A stretch of 64,000 nt of DNA from Catenulispora sp. GP43 (GTDB lineage: Bacteria; Actinomycetota; Actinomycetes; Streptomycetales; Catenulisporaceae), in NCBI RefSeq assembly GCF_041260665.1, contig NZ_JBGCCT010000007.1, positions 124,001 to 188,000 on the forward strand, in the 5' to 3' direction. A program made the position numbers and the translations under genes. This document shows positions 52,678 to 61,899 of the stretch, one piece after another; within the stretch, counting starts at the first letter, position 1, and each line of letters begins with the position of its first letter. Below the pieces are notes generated by a model that did not search any database, was not told the DNA's origin, and worked only from the letters and a program-made list of their open reading frames with translations.

Positions 52678-52978
52678 GGGCGGCGGGTTCCTTTCTCGAC
52701 GACGGCGTGGAGATCGGCACACATATGCGAGGTCTGACCCGGCCAGCATCATCGGCCCGCCTGGTCACGGTCAAGATGAGTTAATCGTGGTTGAGACGGA
52801 TATGGTACATATCCCGTCCGGCACCGGATAATCCTCGGCGGAAGCCGGCCGCACCGCCGCTGGTGAGCGCGTCGCCCAGCCGCAGGCCGGAAGCGCATCC
52901 GTATGAGGACTGAAGGGGAAACCCTGATACCGCTACCCGGGACGTTCACCGTCCCGATGAGGAGGCGACACGAATCCG
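52678..52978. other. Divergent intergenic region (regulator / LanB-like)
   Basis: About 300 bases between the StrR-like regulator and the LanB-like gene. Apart from the palindrome at 52795-52818 and an AT-richer patch around 52775-52795 (GATGAGTTAATCGTGGTTGAG), which may hold promoters, nothing else is recognised. I looked for a short precursor-peptide ORF before the LanB-like gene and saw none that is convincing. Confidence 0.5.
52795..52818. promoter_or_regulatory. Perfect palindromic operator candidate
   Basis: GGATATG-GTA-CATATCC (52798-52814), a 7-bp perfect inverted repeat with a 3-base spacer, extended outwards as GACGG/CCCGTC with one bulged C. It is strikingly AT-rich for this genome and sits between the divergent regulator (52677, -) and LanB-like gene (52979, +). 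It is likely a binding site for autoregulation or shared control. Confidence 0.55.
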
Positions 52979-55336
52979 ATGGCCGATATTTCGTCAATCT
53001 CTGACGAACTCCTGCCACTGCCCGGCGGCCCGCTGCGAGTCTGGCCCGCCGCCGTCCTGCGCGGCGCCGGCTTCCCGGTCGGCGCCCTGGTGGCGCTCGG
53101 GGACCCGGACCACGCCGCGGCCGTCGACGCCGGGACCGCCGACGGCGCCGCGACCGCGGCGGCCCAGGCCCGTCAGCACGCACTGCTGGTCGCCGCCGCC
53201 GCGCGGCCCGATCTGCAGACCGCGATCGCGTGGCAGAACCCTGATACCCTGCGCGACTCGGTCCGGCCGCTGTCCGCCGCGGCCGGCCGGCCGCTGAACC
53301 AGTCGGTCCGGCGCAAGGAGCGGATCACGGCGCGGTACCTGGCCCGATACTGTGCGAAGAATGACACGATCGGATTCTTCGGCCCGGTGTGCTGGGTCCG
53401 GCTGCGCCCGACCGGACCGCTGGTCCGGGTCGAGCTCGGCAAGGGGTTGACCGGCGCGCGCGCCGTGCATCTGGAGTCCTGGGCGGCGGACGCGCTCGCG
53501 GCGGCGTTCTGCGCCGATCCGGCCGTGCGCCGCTGGGTCCCGCCCAGACCGAATCCGTCCACGTATCTGGCCGACCGCCATCTCTACATCACGCAGGGAC
53601 CCCCGATTCCGTTGGCCGAGCCGCAGTGGCTGCTGCTGCGCGGCTGCGACGGCCTCCGGCCGGCCCACGAGGTGGCCGCGAACCTGGTCGGCGCGGGCGT
53701 GTTCGGCTCCGAGCCGGCGGTGTACGGTGCGATTCAGGACGCTGTCACGGCCGGCTGGCTGCTCTGGGACCTGGAGCCGCCGACCGCGCTGCGGGCCGAG
53801 CGGGTGCTGCGCTCGGCCGTGGCCGCCATCGGCGAGGAACCGGTCCGCAGCCGGCTGACCGCGCAGCTGGACGGCATCGACCAGCGGCTGTCGGCGGTCG
53901 CGCGGGCCGAGGGCGTGGCGGCCCTGGACGGCGCGCTCGACGCCCTGGACGAGGCCTTCACCGCGATCACGGCGAAGTCGCCGCGCCGCCGCCCGGGCCA
54001 GGACTACGCGGGACGCCGCCTGGTCTTCCTGGACACCAGCCGGGACGCCGCGATCACCTTCGGACCGGCGCTCCTGGACCGCCTCGGCCCGCCGCTGTCC
54101 CTGTTGATGTGGAGCATGCGCTGGCTGACCTCGCAGGTGGCGGCCCGCTATGAGACGGCGTTCCGCCAGACCTTCGAGGCGATGGGCGGACCGGCACAAC
54201 CGGACGGGATACAGCTCTCCTTCGTGGTGTGGCAGCAGTTCGCCGCCGGACAGCAACCGTTCAAACCGGCGCTGGACGCCTTCGTCCAGGGATGGGAATC
54301 GCTGCTGGGCATCGACGAGGCCTTGACGGAAGTGGTGCGCAGCAGCGCGGAGCTGTGGCCGGCCGCCCGCGCGCTGTTCCCTGCGACCGGGCCCGGCTGG
54401 ATCCAGGCCGGCCAGCATGGCGCCGACATCCAGATCGCGTCCCGCGACGCCGAGGCGCTGGCGCGCGGCGAGGCGCGGTTCGTATTGGGGGAGCTGCACC
54501 CGGCGTGGAACACCCTGGAATCGGCGGTTATGGTCGACCGGCATCCAGACCCCGCGCAACTGTCCCGGCTGCTGGCCCTCGCGCTGCCTCCGGGCCGGGT
54601 GATGCTGGTGCCGGTCAAGGGCTACCCGCGAATCAGTGCCCGTACTGTCACGGCGATCCCCGACGAGCGCCAGTGGTGGCTGTCCCTGGGACACCACCCG
54701 GGCGGCGACCCGGAGCGCCGGACCAGCATGGCCGAACTGCGGGTCGTCGACTCGGCCGACTCCGCCGACTCCGCCGACTCCGCCGACTCCGCCGACTCCG
54801 CCGACTCGGCCGACGCGCCGGAGGGCCTGTGGTGCCGGACCCCCGACGGCCGCGGGCGGTTCCGCGTCGTCGACGCCCTCGGCATGGTGCTCGCCGAGCA
54901 GATCGTCGACGCCTGCAAGCTGATCGGGGCGCGGCACCGGCACGTCCCGCGGGTCCTGCTGGACGAGCTCGTCGTGGTCCGGGAGTCCTGGAGCCTGCCG
55001 TTGGCGGAGCTGGGGACGCTCGTCCAGTTGGGCAGCGAGGCCGAGGTCTTCGCCCGGGTCCGGGCCCTGGCCGGCCGGCTGGGACTGCCGCGGTTCGTGT
55101 TCGTGTCGGTGCCGGGGGAGCTCAAGCCGTTCTATGTGGACCTGACGAGCCCGGTGCTCTCGGCGGTGCTGGCCACCACGGTGCGCCGGGCGTTGCAGGA
55201 CGGGGATCCGGACCGGTGGATCCGCTTCGTGGAGATGCTGCCCTCGCCGCAGGAGTCCTGGCTGCCCGGTCCGGCCGGGGAGCGGTATACCAGTGAACTG
55301 CGATTGCAGATAGCCGATCTCGGTACGCCCTGGTAG
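52979..55336 (+). CDS. LanB-like protein lacking the elimination domain
   Basis: A 785-residue lantibiotic-dehydratase-family protein covering the tRNA-dependent glutamylation region only; full-length LanBs are about 1000 residues because of an added SpaB_C elimination domain, absent here. Family marks include the KNDTIGFFGP block (about residue 120) and a C-terminal LPRFVFVSVPGELKPFYVDL. Such short LanBs include PEARLs, which add an amino acid from its tRNA to a peptide C-terminus. A run of seven Ser-Ala-Asp repeats (about residues 590-612) is probably a flexible linker. ATG 52979; GGAGG lies a rather distant 13 bases upstream. No precursor peptide is nearby. Confidence 0.78.
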   Translation: MADISSISDELLPLPGGPLRVWPAAVLRGAGFPVGALVALGDPDHAAAVDAGTADGAATAAAQARQHALLVAAAARPDLQTAIAWQNPDTLRDSVRPLSAAAGRPLNQSVRRKERITARYLARYCAKNDTIGFFGPVCWVRLRPTGPLVRVELGKGLTGARAVHLESWAADALAAAFCADPAVRRWVPPRPNPSTYLADRHLYITQGPPIPLAEPQWLLLRGCDGLRPAHEVAANLVGAGVFGSEPAVYGAIQDAVTAGWLLWDLEPPTALRAERVLRSAVAAIGEEPVRSRLTAQLDGIDQRLSAVARAEGVAALDGALDALDEAFTAITAKSPRRRPGQDYAGRRLVFLDTSRDAAITFGPALLDRLGPPLSLLMWSMRWLTSQVAARYETAFRQTFEAMGGPAQPDGIQLSFVVWQQFAAGQQPFKPALDAFVQGWESLLGIDEALTEVVRSSAELWPAARALFPATGPGWIQAGQHGADIQIASRDAEALARGEARFVLGELHPAWNTLESAVMVDRHPDPAQLSRLLALALPPGRVMLVPVKGYPRISARTVTAIPDERQWWLSLGHHPGGDPERRTSMAELRVVDSADSADSADSADSADSADSADAPEGLWCRTPDGRGRFRVVDALGMVLAEQIVDACKLIGARHRHVPRVLLDELVVVRESWSLPLAELGTLVQLGSEAEVFARVRALAGRLGLPRFVFVSVPGELKPFYVDLTSPVLSAVLATTVRRALQDGDPDRWIRFVEMLPSPQESWLPGPAGERYTSELRLQIADLGTPW
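54752..54812 (+). repeat. In-gene 9-bp tandem repeat (SAD codons)
   Basis: The LanB-like gene carries about seven tandem copies of a 9-base unit GACTCCGCC (first and last with GGC variants), encoding Ser-Ala-Asp. Copy number could vary by slippage without breaking the frame. Confidence 0.85.
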
Positions 55337-55400
55337 GTCGGCCGGCGTGGCCGCAGCGGCTGCCACCGCCGCTGCCGTCCGCCGCTAGCTGAAACTATGT

Positions 55401-56426
55401 TCAGAGCGGCCGGGTCTCGATCACGCTCATCATCGTCGGCGTGTCGATCGGGACGATGCGCTCGATCCGCAGCCCGGCGTCGGTGAGCAGCGCCTCGTAC
55501 TGCGAGCGGCTGCGCTCCTGGCCGCCGGTCGCGACCATCATGTTCAGGTCGGCCCACACCATCCGCCGGTGCTCGGCGGCCTGGTCGAGCCGGTCCGGCA
55601 CCACGACTTCGATCAGCAGCAGCCGCGAGTCCGCGCGCATCGCCAGCCGGCAGGCCCGCAGAATGGCCAGGGCGCGCGCGTCGTCCCAGTCGTGGATGAC
55701 ACTCTTGAGCAAGTAGGCGTCCGCGCCCTCCGGCACCGGATCGGTGAAGAAGTCGCCGCCGGCGAAGCGATAGCGGTCGGTCAGCTTCTCCTGCTCGATG
55801 ATCCGCTGCGCGCCCTCCGCGGACCCGGGCCGGTCGAAGACCACGCCGGTCCGCTCCGCCGAGGCGTGCAGGATCGGCAGGAGCAGGGTCCCGTAGCCGC
55901 CCCCGACGTCCACGAGGGACGTGATGCCCTCGAAGTCGTAGGCGCGCTCCACGGCGCCGGCGATCTGCCGCGTCCCCTCGGCCATGGCCGCGTCGAAGCG
56001 GGCCCGCGCCTCGCCGTCGAAGGAGGCGAACGGATCGTCCACTCCGTCGAGGATCTTCGCGGCGGTGTCCCCGGTCCGCACACAAGCGGCGAACTGCCCC
56101 CACCCCCGCAGCGACCCCTCACCCCCGGTGAGCAACACCTGATCACGCAGCCGCACCGGCGAGTCGGCGGACAGCAACGCCCCCATGGACGTCACCCGGA
56201 ACCGCTCCCCGTCCTGCTCGACGAGCCCGATCGTGGTGAGCGCCCGCAACAGCCGCCGCAACGTGTCCGGCTCGGCCCCGACAGCCTCGGCGACCTCCGC
56301 CACCTCCATAGGCTGCCCGGCCATGACATCGGCGAGCCCCAACACCGCCGCCGCATGGATCGCGGGCCCGATCCACCGACTGGCGAGCAGGTCCCGGAAC
56401 GCGACCACGTCAGAGAGTTCCGTCAT
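55401..56426 (-). CDS. O-methyltransferase (dimerising family)
   Basis: A 341-residue SAM-dependent O-methyltransferase with N-terminal winged-helix/dimerisation domain (about residues 10-90), SAM motif LVDVGGGYGTLL (about 175) and the active-site VIHDWDD carrying the His base. It is a closer match to the classical family than the two similar enzymes at 24653-26682. ATG 56426 with AAGGGGC upstream; a longer frame adds 17 residues. Convergent with the LanB-like gene. Likely a phenol/enol tailoring enzyme and the rightmost biosynthetic gene. Confidence 0.9.
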   Translation of the reverse strand: MTELSDVVAFRDLLASRWIGPAIHAAAVLGLADVMAGQPMEVAEVAEAVGAEPDTLRRLLRALTTIGLVEQDGERFRVTSMGALLSADSPVRLRDQVLLTGGEGSLRGWGQFAACVRTGDTAAKILDGVDDPFASFDGEARARFDAAMAEGTRQIAGAVERAYDFEGITSLVDVGGGYGTLLLPILHASAERTGVVFDRPGSAEGAQRIIEQEKLTDRYRFAGGDFFTDPVPEGADAYLLKSVIHDWDDARALAILRACRLAMRADSRLLLIEVVVPDRLDQAAEHRRMVWADLNMMVATGGQERSRSQYEALLTDAGLRIERIVPIDTPTMMSVIETRPL

Positions 56427-56525
56427 TGTGATCGAACGCCCCTTAGATGCCGGATGTTCACATTGCCCCTGCCACATTAGCGGGCTGATATAGGTCGGTC
56501 CAGGACGCGACGCACCGGGCGCCCG

Positions 56526-57581
56526 CTAACCCAGCCGCGCGGTGACGATGGTCACGACCACACTCGGCGGGATCGCGAGCAGCACGCCCAGCACGACCAT
56601 CTTGACGTCCCACTTGCGGCTGTCGGCCTCACGCTCCGCGGCGCGCGCGTCCAGCAGGGCGTCGATGGCCTTCGCGCTGTCCTCGGTGATCGCGGCCCGC
56701 GCGCGAGCCTGGTCCGCCCGCTGCTCAGCGGCCTGCGCCTCGGCCGCGAGCGCTTCGAGGGCCGCGGTGCGGGCTCTCAGCTCCTGGTGCAGTGATTCGA
56801 CGACTTCGGTGACCTCGCTGGCGGTCACCCTGATCGCCGTGCCCATCTCGGTGATTTTCTGTTGCGCGGCGGAAACACGGTCGGCGAGCGTCGCGGCCCG
56901 CGGGGCCAGCCGTTCGGCGGACAGTTCTGCCCACCGCCGCCGGGTCACCAGGGAGAAGGCCCAAACCGCCAGGGCGACATAAACGGTCGCCAAGGCGAAC
57001 GAGATAAGCAAGGGCGTGGTGGTATCCGATGGGAGCTGCCCGGAATTGTCAGGGAACCCCAGGACGAAGACCCCGAAAGTGATGGTGACCGCGGCGGACA
57101 GCACCAGGTAGATCAGGCACGCGACCGTCGCCCGCTTCAGGACCCTGATGACCACTTCCCGATCCGTGACGGCCGGCACTTCCTGAACCCTGGCCGCCTC
57201 GAAGCGGGCCGATTCCTGCTCGTACTCACTCCATGAGCCGGCGCGCCTCAGAGCACTCAAATAGGTGGCCCACCTGGCTTCCCATATCCGCCCGGTCTTG
57301 CGGCTGTAGTTGATGAACTCCCAGAGTGACGAGATGGTAAAGGCTTCCAGGATTGACAGGACTATGTAATAGGCAATCGTTGCACTGGCGCTGGCTTCGT
57401 TGTCCGAGGGACTGATCGCCATGTCGGCGGCGCCGAACAAGGTGAGAAGGCTTGTGATGAGCACTGCGAAACCACCTGCGGTGATCGTTCCGGCGCGGAT
57501 GAGCAGGATAATGCGCGGATCGGTCGACCGGATGCGGGGCGGCGTGGGCCGGGGATCCGTCGAAGAGGTCTGAGAACTCAC
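56526..57581 (-). CDS. Membrane protein with C-terminal coiled coil
   Basis: A 351-residue integral membrane protein. Hydrophobic segments occur at about residues 27-50, 68-90, 155-178, 190-212 and the last 20 residues (VVLGVLLAIPPSVVVTIVTA). Between the fourth and last lies an Ala/Glu/Arg-rich helix (about 225-325) predicted by heptad-like composition to be a coiled coil. No domain recognised. GTG 57581 lacks a clear ribosome site. Probably outside the biosynthetic cluster. Confidence 0.7.
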   Translation of the reverse strand: MSSQTSSTDPRPTPPRIRSTDPRIILLIRAGTITAGGFAVLITSLLTLFGAADMAISPSDNEASASATIAYYIVLSILEAFTISSLWEFINYSRKTGRIWEARWATYLSALRRAGSWSEYEQESARFEAARVQEVPAVTDREVVIRVLKRATVACLIYLVLSAAVTITFGVFVLGFPDNSGQLPSDTTTPLLISFALATVYVALAVWAFSLVTRRRWAELSAERLAPRAATLADRVSAAQQKITEMGTAIRVTASEVTEVVESLHQELRARTAALEALAAEAQAAEQRADQARARAAITEDSAKAIDALLDARAAEREADSRKWDVKMVVLGVLLAIPPSVVVTIVTARLG

Positions 57582-57863
57582 GACAATAAGTCAACCGTCT
57601 GCCTTACTCGGAATCCATGTTTCTCCGCTTCCGCCACGGCCGTTCGAGGCCGAGCGCGCCACCTGCCCCCGCCCCTGAACCGGTTCCGAAACCAGTTCCG
57701 GAACCGGTTGCGTCTTGACCCGTCCCTAACCCGGCCGCAACATTCAAGCCTAGAGAGCGCTCTCACAGGGTTCGCCACCCTCGCTCCACCCTCGCCCGAT
57801 CCGGCGCAGCCATGCCCCGCGCCGGAAACCGAGTAAGTGCTCTTCACGCTGGAGGACATCGCC
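57582..57863. other. Intergenic region upstream of GH16 gene
   Basis: Holds an inverted repeat ACCGGTTCCG / CGGAACCGGT (about 57680-57709, 10-base arms) of possible regulatory or terminator function for the upstream gene, and a LacI-type operator nearer the GH16 start (listed separately). No gene is supported. Confidence 0.55.
57753..57764. promoter_or_regulatory. LacI/CebR-family operator candidate
   Basis: GAGAGCGCTCTC is a perfect 12-bp palindrome, close to the GAGCGCTC core bound by CebR/CelR-type LacI repressors in actinomycetes. It lies about 100 bases upstream of the glucanase start, consistent with saccharide-responsive control. Confidence 0.6.
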
Positions 57864-60302
57864 ATGCTCGTCACCGCGCGCGCCGGCCGGGAGGCCCGGC
57901 GCTCATCCGGACCACCGCGGTTCCGTTCGCTGCTCGCGGCGGTCGCCCTGATCGCCGGGAGTCTGACCGGCGCTCTGGCGGTCTCCGTGGCCTCGGCGCC
58001 GTCGGCCTCGGCCGATACCGCGCCTCCGCCGCCGAGTGGGTGGAACACCGTGTTCAGCGACGACTTCGCCGGGCCCGCCGGGTCCGCGCCGTCGGCGGCG
58101 AACTGGTTCTACGACATCGGCACCGGGTACGGCACCGGCGAGAAGGAGCAGACCACCAGTTCCACCGACAACGTCTACCTCGACGGCAACGGGCACCTCG
58201 TGCTCAAGGCCCTGGACAACGGCGGGACCTGGACGTCCGGCCGGATCGAGAGCACGCGCGAGGACTTCCAGGCGCCGGCCGGCGGCGAGTTGGAGATGAG
58301 CGCCTCGATCGAGCAGCCGAATCCGTCCGGCGGGCTCGGCTACTGGCCGGCGTTCTGGGCTCTGGGCTTGTCGATGCGGGCCGGCGGCGGGTGGCCGCAG
58401 TCCGGTGAGATCGACATGATGGAGGACGTCAACGGCCTGAACGAGGCCTCGCAGACGCTGCACGACTCGGCCAACAGTCCCGGGCACGCGCTCATCGCCT
58501 GTCCCGGCGCCGGATCCGGCTGCCAGACCGGTTATCACACCTACTCGGTCATCATCGACCGCACCAACACCAGCGCCGAGCAGATGCAGTTCCTGATGGA
58601 CGGCGTCGTGGAGAGCACCATCACCGAGGCCTCCGTCGGCACCGCGGCCTGGCAGGCGGCCATCGACCACGGGTTCTTCATCATCTGGGACCTGGCGATG
58701 GGCGGCAACTACCCCGACGGCGTCTCCGGCACCACCACGCCGACCGCCGCCACCACCCCCGGCGCGTCCCTGAGCGCGGCGTGGGTCGCGGTCTACGAGA
58801 AGGGCGGCAACTCCACGCCGACCGGCACGCCCACCGCGACCGGCGCCGTCAAGGACGCCGCCGGCCTGTGCCTGGCGAACCAGAACTCGCTGAACACCGA
58901 GGGCAACCCGCTGTTCGCCGCGAACTGCGACGGCAGCGCGGGGCAGTCGTGGTCCCCGTACACGGATAACACCGTCCGCGTCCAGGGCGGCTGCCTCGAC
59001 GTGGTCTCGGCCGGCACGACCAGCGGCACGAACGTCGACTGGTACCCGTGCAACGGCACCAACGCGCAGAACTGGACCCACCAGGCCAACGGGGAACTGC
59101 TGAACCCGAACTCCGGCCTGTGCCTGACCGACCCGGGCGGCAACAGCGGCACCCGGCTGGACCTCGAGGCCTGCACCGGCTCCGCGCAGCAGACCTGGAC
59201 GTTCCCGACCGGCAGCGGCGGCGGCCACACGGTGACCGTCACCAACCCCGGAAACCAGACCGGCACCGTCGGCAGCGCGGCGAGCGTACAGGTCAACGCC
59301 AGTGACTCGGCGTCCGGCCAGGCCCTGACCTACAGCGCCTCGGGTCTTCCGGCGGGCCTGTCGATCAACGCCGCCACCGGCCTGATCTCCGGCACCCTGA
59401 CCGCCGCCGGCACCTCCACGGTGACGGTCACCGCCACCGACGGGACCGGCGCCTCCGGATCCACCTCCTTCAGCTGGACGGTCGGCTCCGGCGGCGGCAC
59501 CTGCGGCACGACCAACCTGGCGCTGAACCAACCGGCCACCGCCTCCTCGGTCGAGAACGCGGGCACGCCGGCCGCCGACGCCGTGGACGGCAACGCCGGC
59601 ACCCGCTGGTCCTCGCAGTTCTCCGATCCGCAATGGCTGCAAATCGACCTCGGGTCGTCGGCGACGATCTGCAAGGTGGTCCTGCAATGGGAGACCGCTT
59701 CCGGCAAGGCGTATCAGATCCAGACCTCCCCTGACGGGACGAACTGGACCACGATCTACTCCACCACCACCGGACCCGGCGGCACCGAGACCCTGAACGT
59801 CTCCGGCACCGGTCGCTACATCCGGATGTACGGCACCGCCCGCAACACGCAGTACGGCTATAGCCTCTGGGAGTTCCAGGTCTACGGTTCCACCAACGGC
59901 GGCGGCACGTGCGGCACGGCCAACCTGGCGCTGAACCAGCCGGCCACCGCCTCCTCGGTCGAGAACGCCGGCACCCCGGCCGCCGACGCCTTCGACGGCA
60001 ACACCGGTACCCGCTGGTCCTCCCAGTTCTCCGACCCGCAGTGGATCCAGGTCGACCTCGGTGCCACGCACACGCTGTGCAAGGTGGCGCTGAACTGGGA
60101 GACGGCCTACGCGACCGCGTTCCAGATCCAGACCTCGAACGACGGCACCACCTGGACGCCGGTCTACTCCACGACGGCCGGGACCGGCGGGACGCAGAAC
60201 CTCACGGTCTCCGGCAGCGGACGCTATGTACGCATGTATGGGACCGCACGCGCCACGCAATACGGATACAGCCTGTGGGAGTTCCAGGTCTTCGGCAGCT
60301 GA
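57864..60302 (+). CDS. Secreted GH16 glucanase with lectin and discoidin domains
   Basis: An 812-residue exported enzyme. After a signal peptide (about residues 1-50, Ala-rich cut region ASADTA) comes a GH16 domain with the catalytic GEIDMMEDVNG (ExDxxE), typical of beta-1,3-glucanases. Then a ricin-B-like lectin domain (about 325-450; repeated QxW), a putative Ig-like domain (VTVTNPGNQTGTVGSA) and two near-identical F5/8 type C (CBM32-like) modules starting LALNQPATASSVENAG. ATG 57864 with GGAGG at 57851-57855. It likely degrades fungal or plant beta-glucan. Not linked to the biosynthetic cluster. Confidence 0.93.
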   Translation: MLVTARAGREARRSSGPPRFRSLLAAVALIAGSLTGALAVSVASAPSASADTAPPPPSGWNTVFSDDFAGPAGSAPSAANWFYDIGTGYGTGEKEQTTSSTDNVYLDGNGHLVLKALDNGGTWTSGRIESTREDFQAPAGGELEMSASIEQPNPSGGLGYWPAFWALGLSMRAGGGWPQSGEIDMMEDVNGLNEASQTLHDSANSPGHALIACPGAGSGCQTGYHTYSVIIDRTNTSAEQMQFLMDGVVESTITEASVGTAAWQAAIDHGFFIIWDLAMGGNYPDGVSGTTTPTAATTPGASLSAAWVAVYEKGGNSTPTGTPTATGAVKDAAGLCLANQNSLNTEGNPLFAANCDGSAGQSWSPYTDNTVRVQGGCLDVVSAGTTSGTNVDWYPCNGTNAQNWTHQANGELLNPNSGLCLTDPGGNSGTRLDLEACTGSAQQTWTFPTGSGGGHTVTVTNPGNQTGTVGSAASVQVNASDSASGQALTYSASGLPAGLSINAATGLISGTLTAAGTSTVTVTATDGTGASGSTSFSWTVGSGGGTCGTTNLALNQPATASSVENAGTPAADAVDGNAGTRWSSQFSDPQWLQIDLGSSATICKVVLQWETASGKAYQIQTSPDGTNWTTIYSTTTGPGGTETLNVSGTGRYIRMYGTARNTQYGYSLWEFQVYGSTNGGGTCGTANLALNQPATASSVENAGTPAADAFDGNTGTRWSSQFSDPQWIQVDLGATHTLCKVALNWETAYATAFQIQTSNDGTTWTPVYSTTAGTGGTQNLTVSGSGRYVRMYGTARATQYGYSLWEFQVFGS

Positions 60303-60546
60303 TCGGAGCCGATGCTTCGGCAACTGATCGGAGCTGGAGCTGGAGCTGGAGACGGAGCCGGAGACGGAGCCGGAGACGGAGCCGGAACTGAAACCGGGGG
60401 GGGGGGGGGGGGGGGGGGTGCGCCGCGCCCCCCCCCCGCCCCGCCCGCAGGGGGGCGCTGGGGCCCCGTAAACATACGGGGGGGGGGGGGGGGGGGGTCT
60501 CCCCCCCCCCCCCCCCCCCCCGGCAAGCAGATGGGGCAGCCGATCC
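60303..60546. other. Intergenic region with poly-G/poly-C block and hexamer repeat
   Basis: Between convergent GH16 and SpoIIE genes. A degenerate 6/12-base repeat (GGAGCT / GGAGACGGAGCC, about 60330-60390) precedes a G run (60396-60418), a short mixed part, a second G run (about 60478-60497) and a C run (about 60501-60521). As at 2975-3166, this looks like an unresolved hairpin or sequencing artefact at a transcription-termination site. No gene. Confidence 0.75.
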
Positions 60547-61836
60547 CTACCCGCCCGACCGCCCGTACCAGTCCACGCACACCACCACGACATCGTCATC
60601 GGCATCAGCCGACCGGTGACTGGCCACCTCGCGCAGGATCGCGGTCGGCACATCCTCGGCCGGCAGCAGCCCCGAGGAGGCGATCCCGCGCTGGAGCCCC
60701 GCGTCCCCGTAGAGCTCGCCGGCGGGGGAGCGCGCGGCGTGCGCGCCGTCGCTGACGATGACCAGCCGGTCGCCGGGCAGCACCTGGAAGGTCTGCGGCC
60801 GGTACGCGGTCTCCTCGAACATGCCCAGCGGCAGCTGCGGATCGACGCTCACCCGCTCGACCGAGCGGCCGCGGCGCAGCCAGATCTGCGGCGAGCCGGC
60901 GTCGACCACGGTCACCAGGCCGGTGTCATAGGCGAAGCACAGCAGCAGGGCGCTGACGTACATGTCGCCGCGGTGCTGCGTGTACACCGCCTGGTCGGCC
61001 AGCACCGCCTGGTCGGCCAGGGCCAGGCCCGCGCGGCGGGCGTTGCGCAGGGCGTTCACCGCCAGGGAGGTCAGCAGGGCGGCGGCGGTGCCCTCGCCCA
61101 TGCCGTTGACCACGGCCAGGGTCAGGTCGGTGCCGGTGGCGGACCAGTCATAGCTGTCGCCGCGGATCGCGTAGGCCGGTTCGAGCTGGGCACCCAGCGC
61201 GTATTCGCGGCGGCGGCTGGAGCGGCCGGGCAGCAGCTGCCACTGCGTCTCGGCGGCCAGGGTGAGCCGGCTGGCCCGGCGTGCCTGCTGGTAGCGGTCG
61301 GTGTTGCGTTCGGCGACGACGATCTCGTGGCCGAGCAGCCGGGCGACCGCCTGCAGGGTCTCGACCTCGGTGGCCGCGCTGTCCGCGCTGTCCGAGATGC
61401 CCGCGCCGTCCGTGCTGCGCGCGCTGTCCGCGATGCTGCCGGGGCCGTCGCCGGCGAGGTCGTCACCGTCGAGGCCGTCGCTGTCGGAGTCGTGCCCGTC
61501 GGGCTCGCCGCCGGCCGGAAGACACGCGGTGAGCGTCCCGTGCCGGTCGCCGCGGACCGTCACCGGCACCGTCACCAGCGTGCTGCCGTCGGCCTGGCGG
61601 CGGAGCTGCGGCTGCTGGCTGGCGAACGCCTTGCCCTCGACGCTGGCGTGGATCGGCAGCGTCCCGGCCTGCTGCCGGGTGTCGGTCAGGGGCGTGAGCA
61701 CCCGCAGCGCGTAGTCGGCCAGGTGCACCTCGACGTCGCCGACGCCCATGGTCAGCAGAACAGCGCGCACGGCCTCCGGCAACGCCTCGGGATCGGCGGC
61801 GCGCACCGCGCGTTCGACGGTCGGGTAATCGATCAC
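60547..61836 (-). CDS. PP2C/SpoIIE phosphatase with N-terminal sensor
   Basis: A 429-residue protein with an N-terminal GAF-like sensor region (about residues 20-150) and a C-terminal SpoIIE/RsbU-type PP2C domain (about 200-425): GDSYDWSATG, NGMGEG, LVIVSDGAHAA and the final Asp-rich DDDVVVVCV. The typical target is a phosphorylated anti-sigma-factor antagonist; a STAS protein lies nearby (62629), and the pair may act in one partner-switch. GTG 61836 with AGGA six bases upstream. The linker has Asp/Ser repeats. Confidence 0.9.
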   Translation of the reverse strand: MIDYPTVERAVRAADPEALPEAVRAVLLTMGVGDVEVHLADYALRVLTPLTDTRQQAGTLPIHASVEGKAFASQQPQLRRQADGSTLVTVPVTVRGDRHGTLTACLPAGGEPDGHDSDSDGLDGDDLAGDGPGSIADSARSTDGAGISDSADSAATEVETLQAVARLLGHEIVVAERNTDRYQQARRASRLTLAAETQWQLLPGRSSRRREYALGAQLEPAYAIRGDSYDWSATGTDLTLAVVNGMGEGTAAALLTSLAVNALRNARRAGLALADQAVLADQAVYTQHRGDMYVSALLLCFAYDTGLVTVVDAGSPQIWLRRGRSVERVSVDPQLPLGMFEETAYRPQTFQVLPGDRLVIVSDGAHAARSPAGELYGDAGLQRGIASSGLLPAEDVPTAILREVASHRSADADDDVVVVCVDWYGRSGG

Positions 61837-61899
61837 TTCAGTTCCTGATCCTAGGGGAGCGCGCTGGTCGCGCGGGCTCGTCAGTGGCACAGTGGTGGC

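Noticed and set aside
52979-55336. Lanthipeptide cluster
   Set aside because: No precursor peptide, cyclase or SpaB_C domain is visible; only the glutamylation-type LanB part is present.
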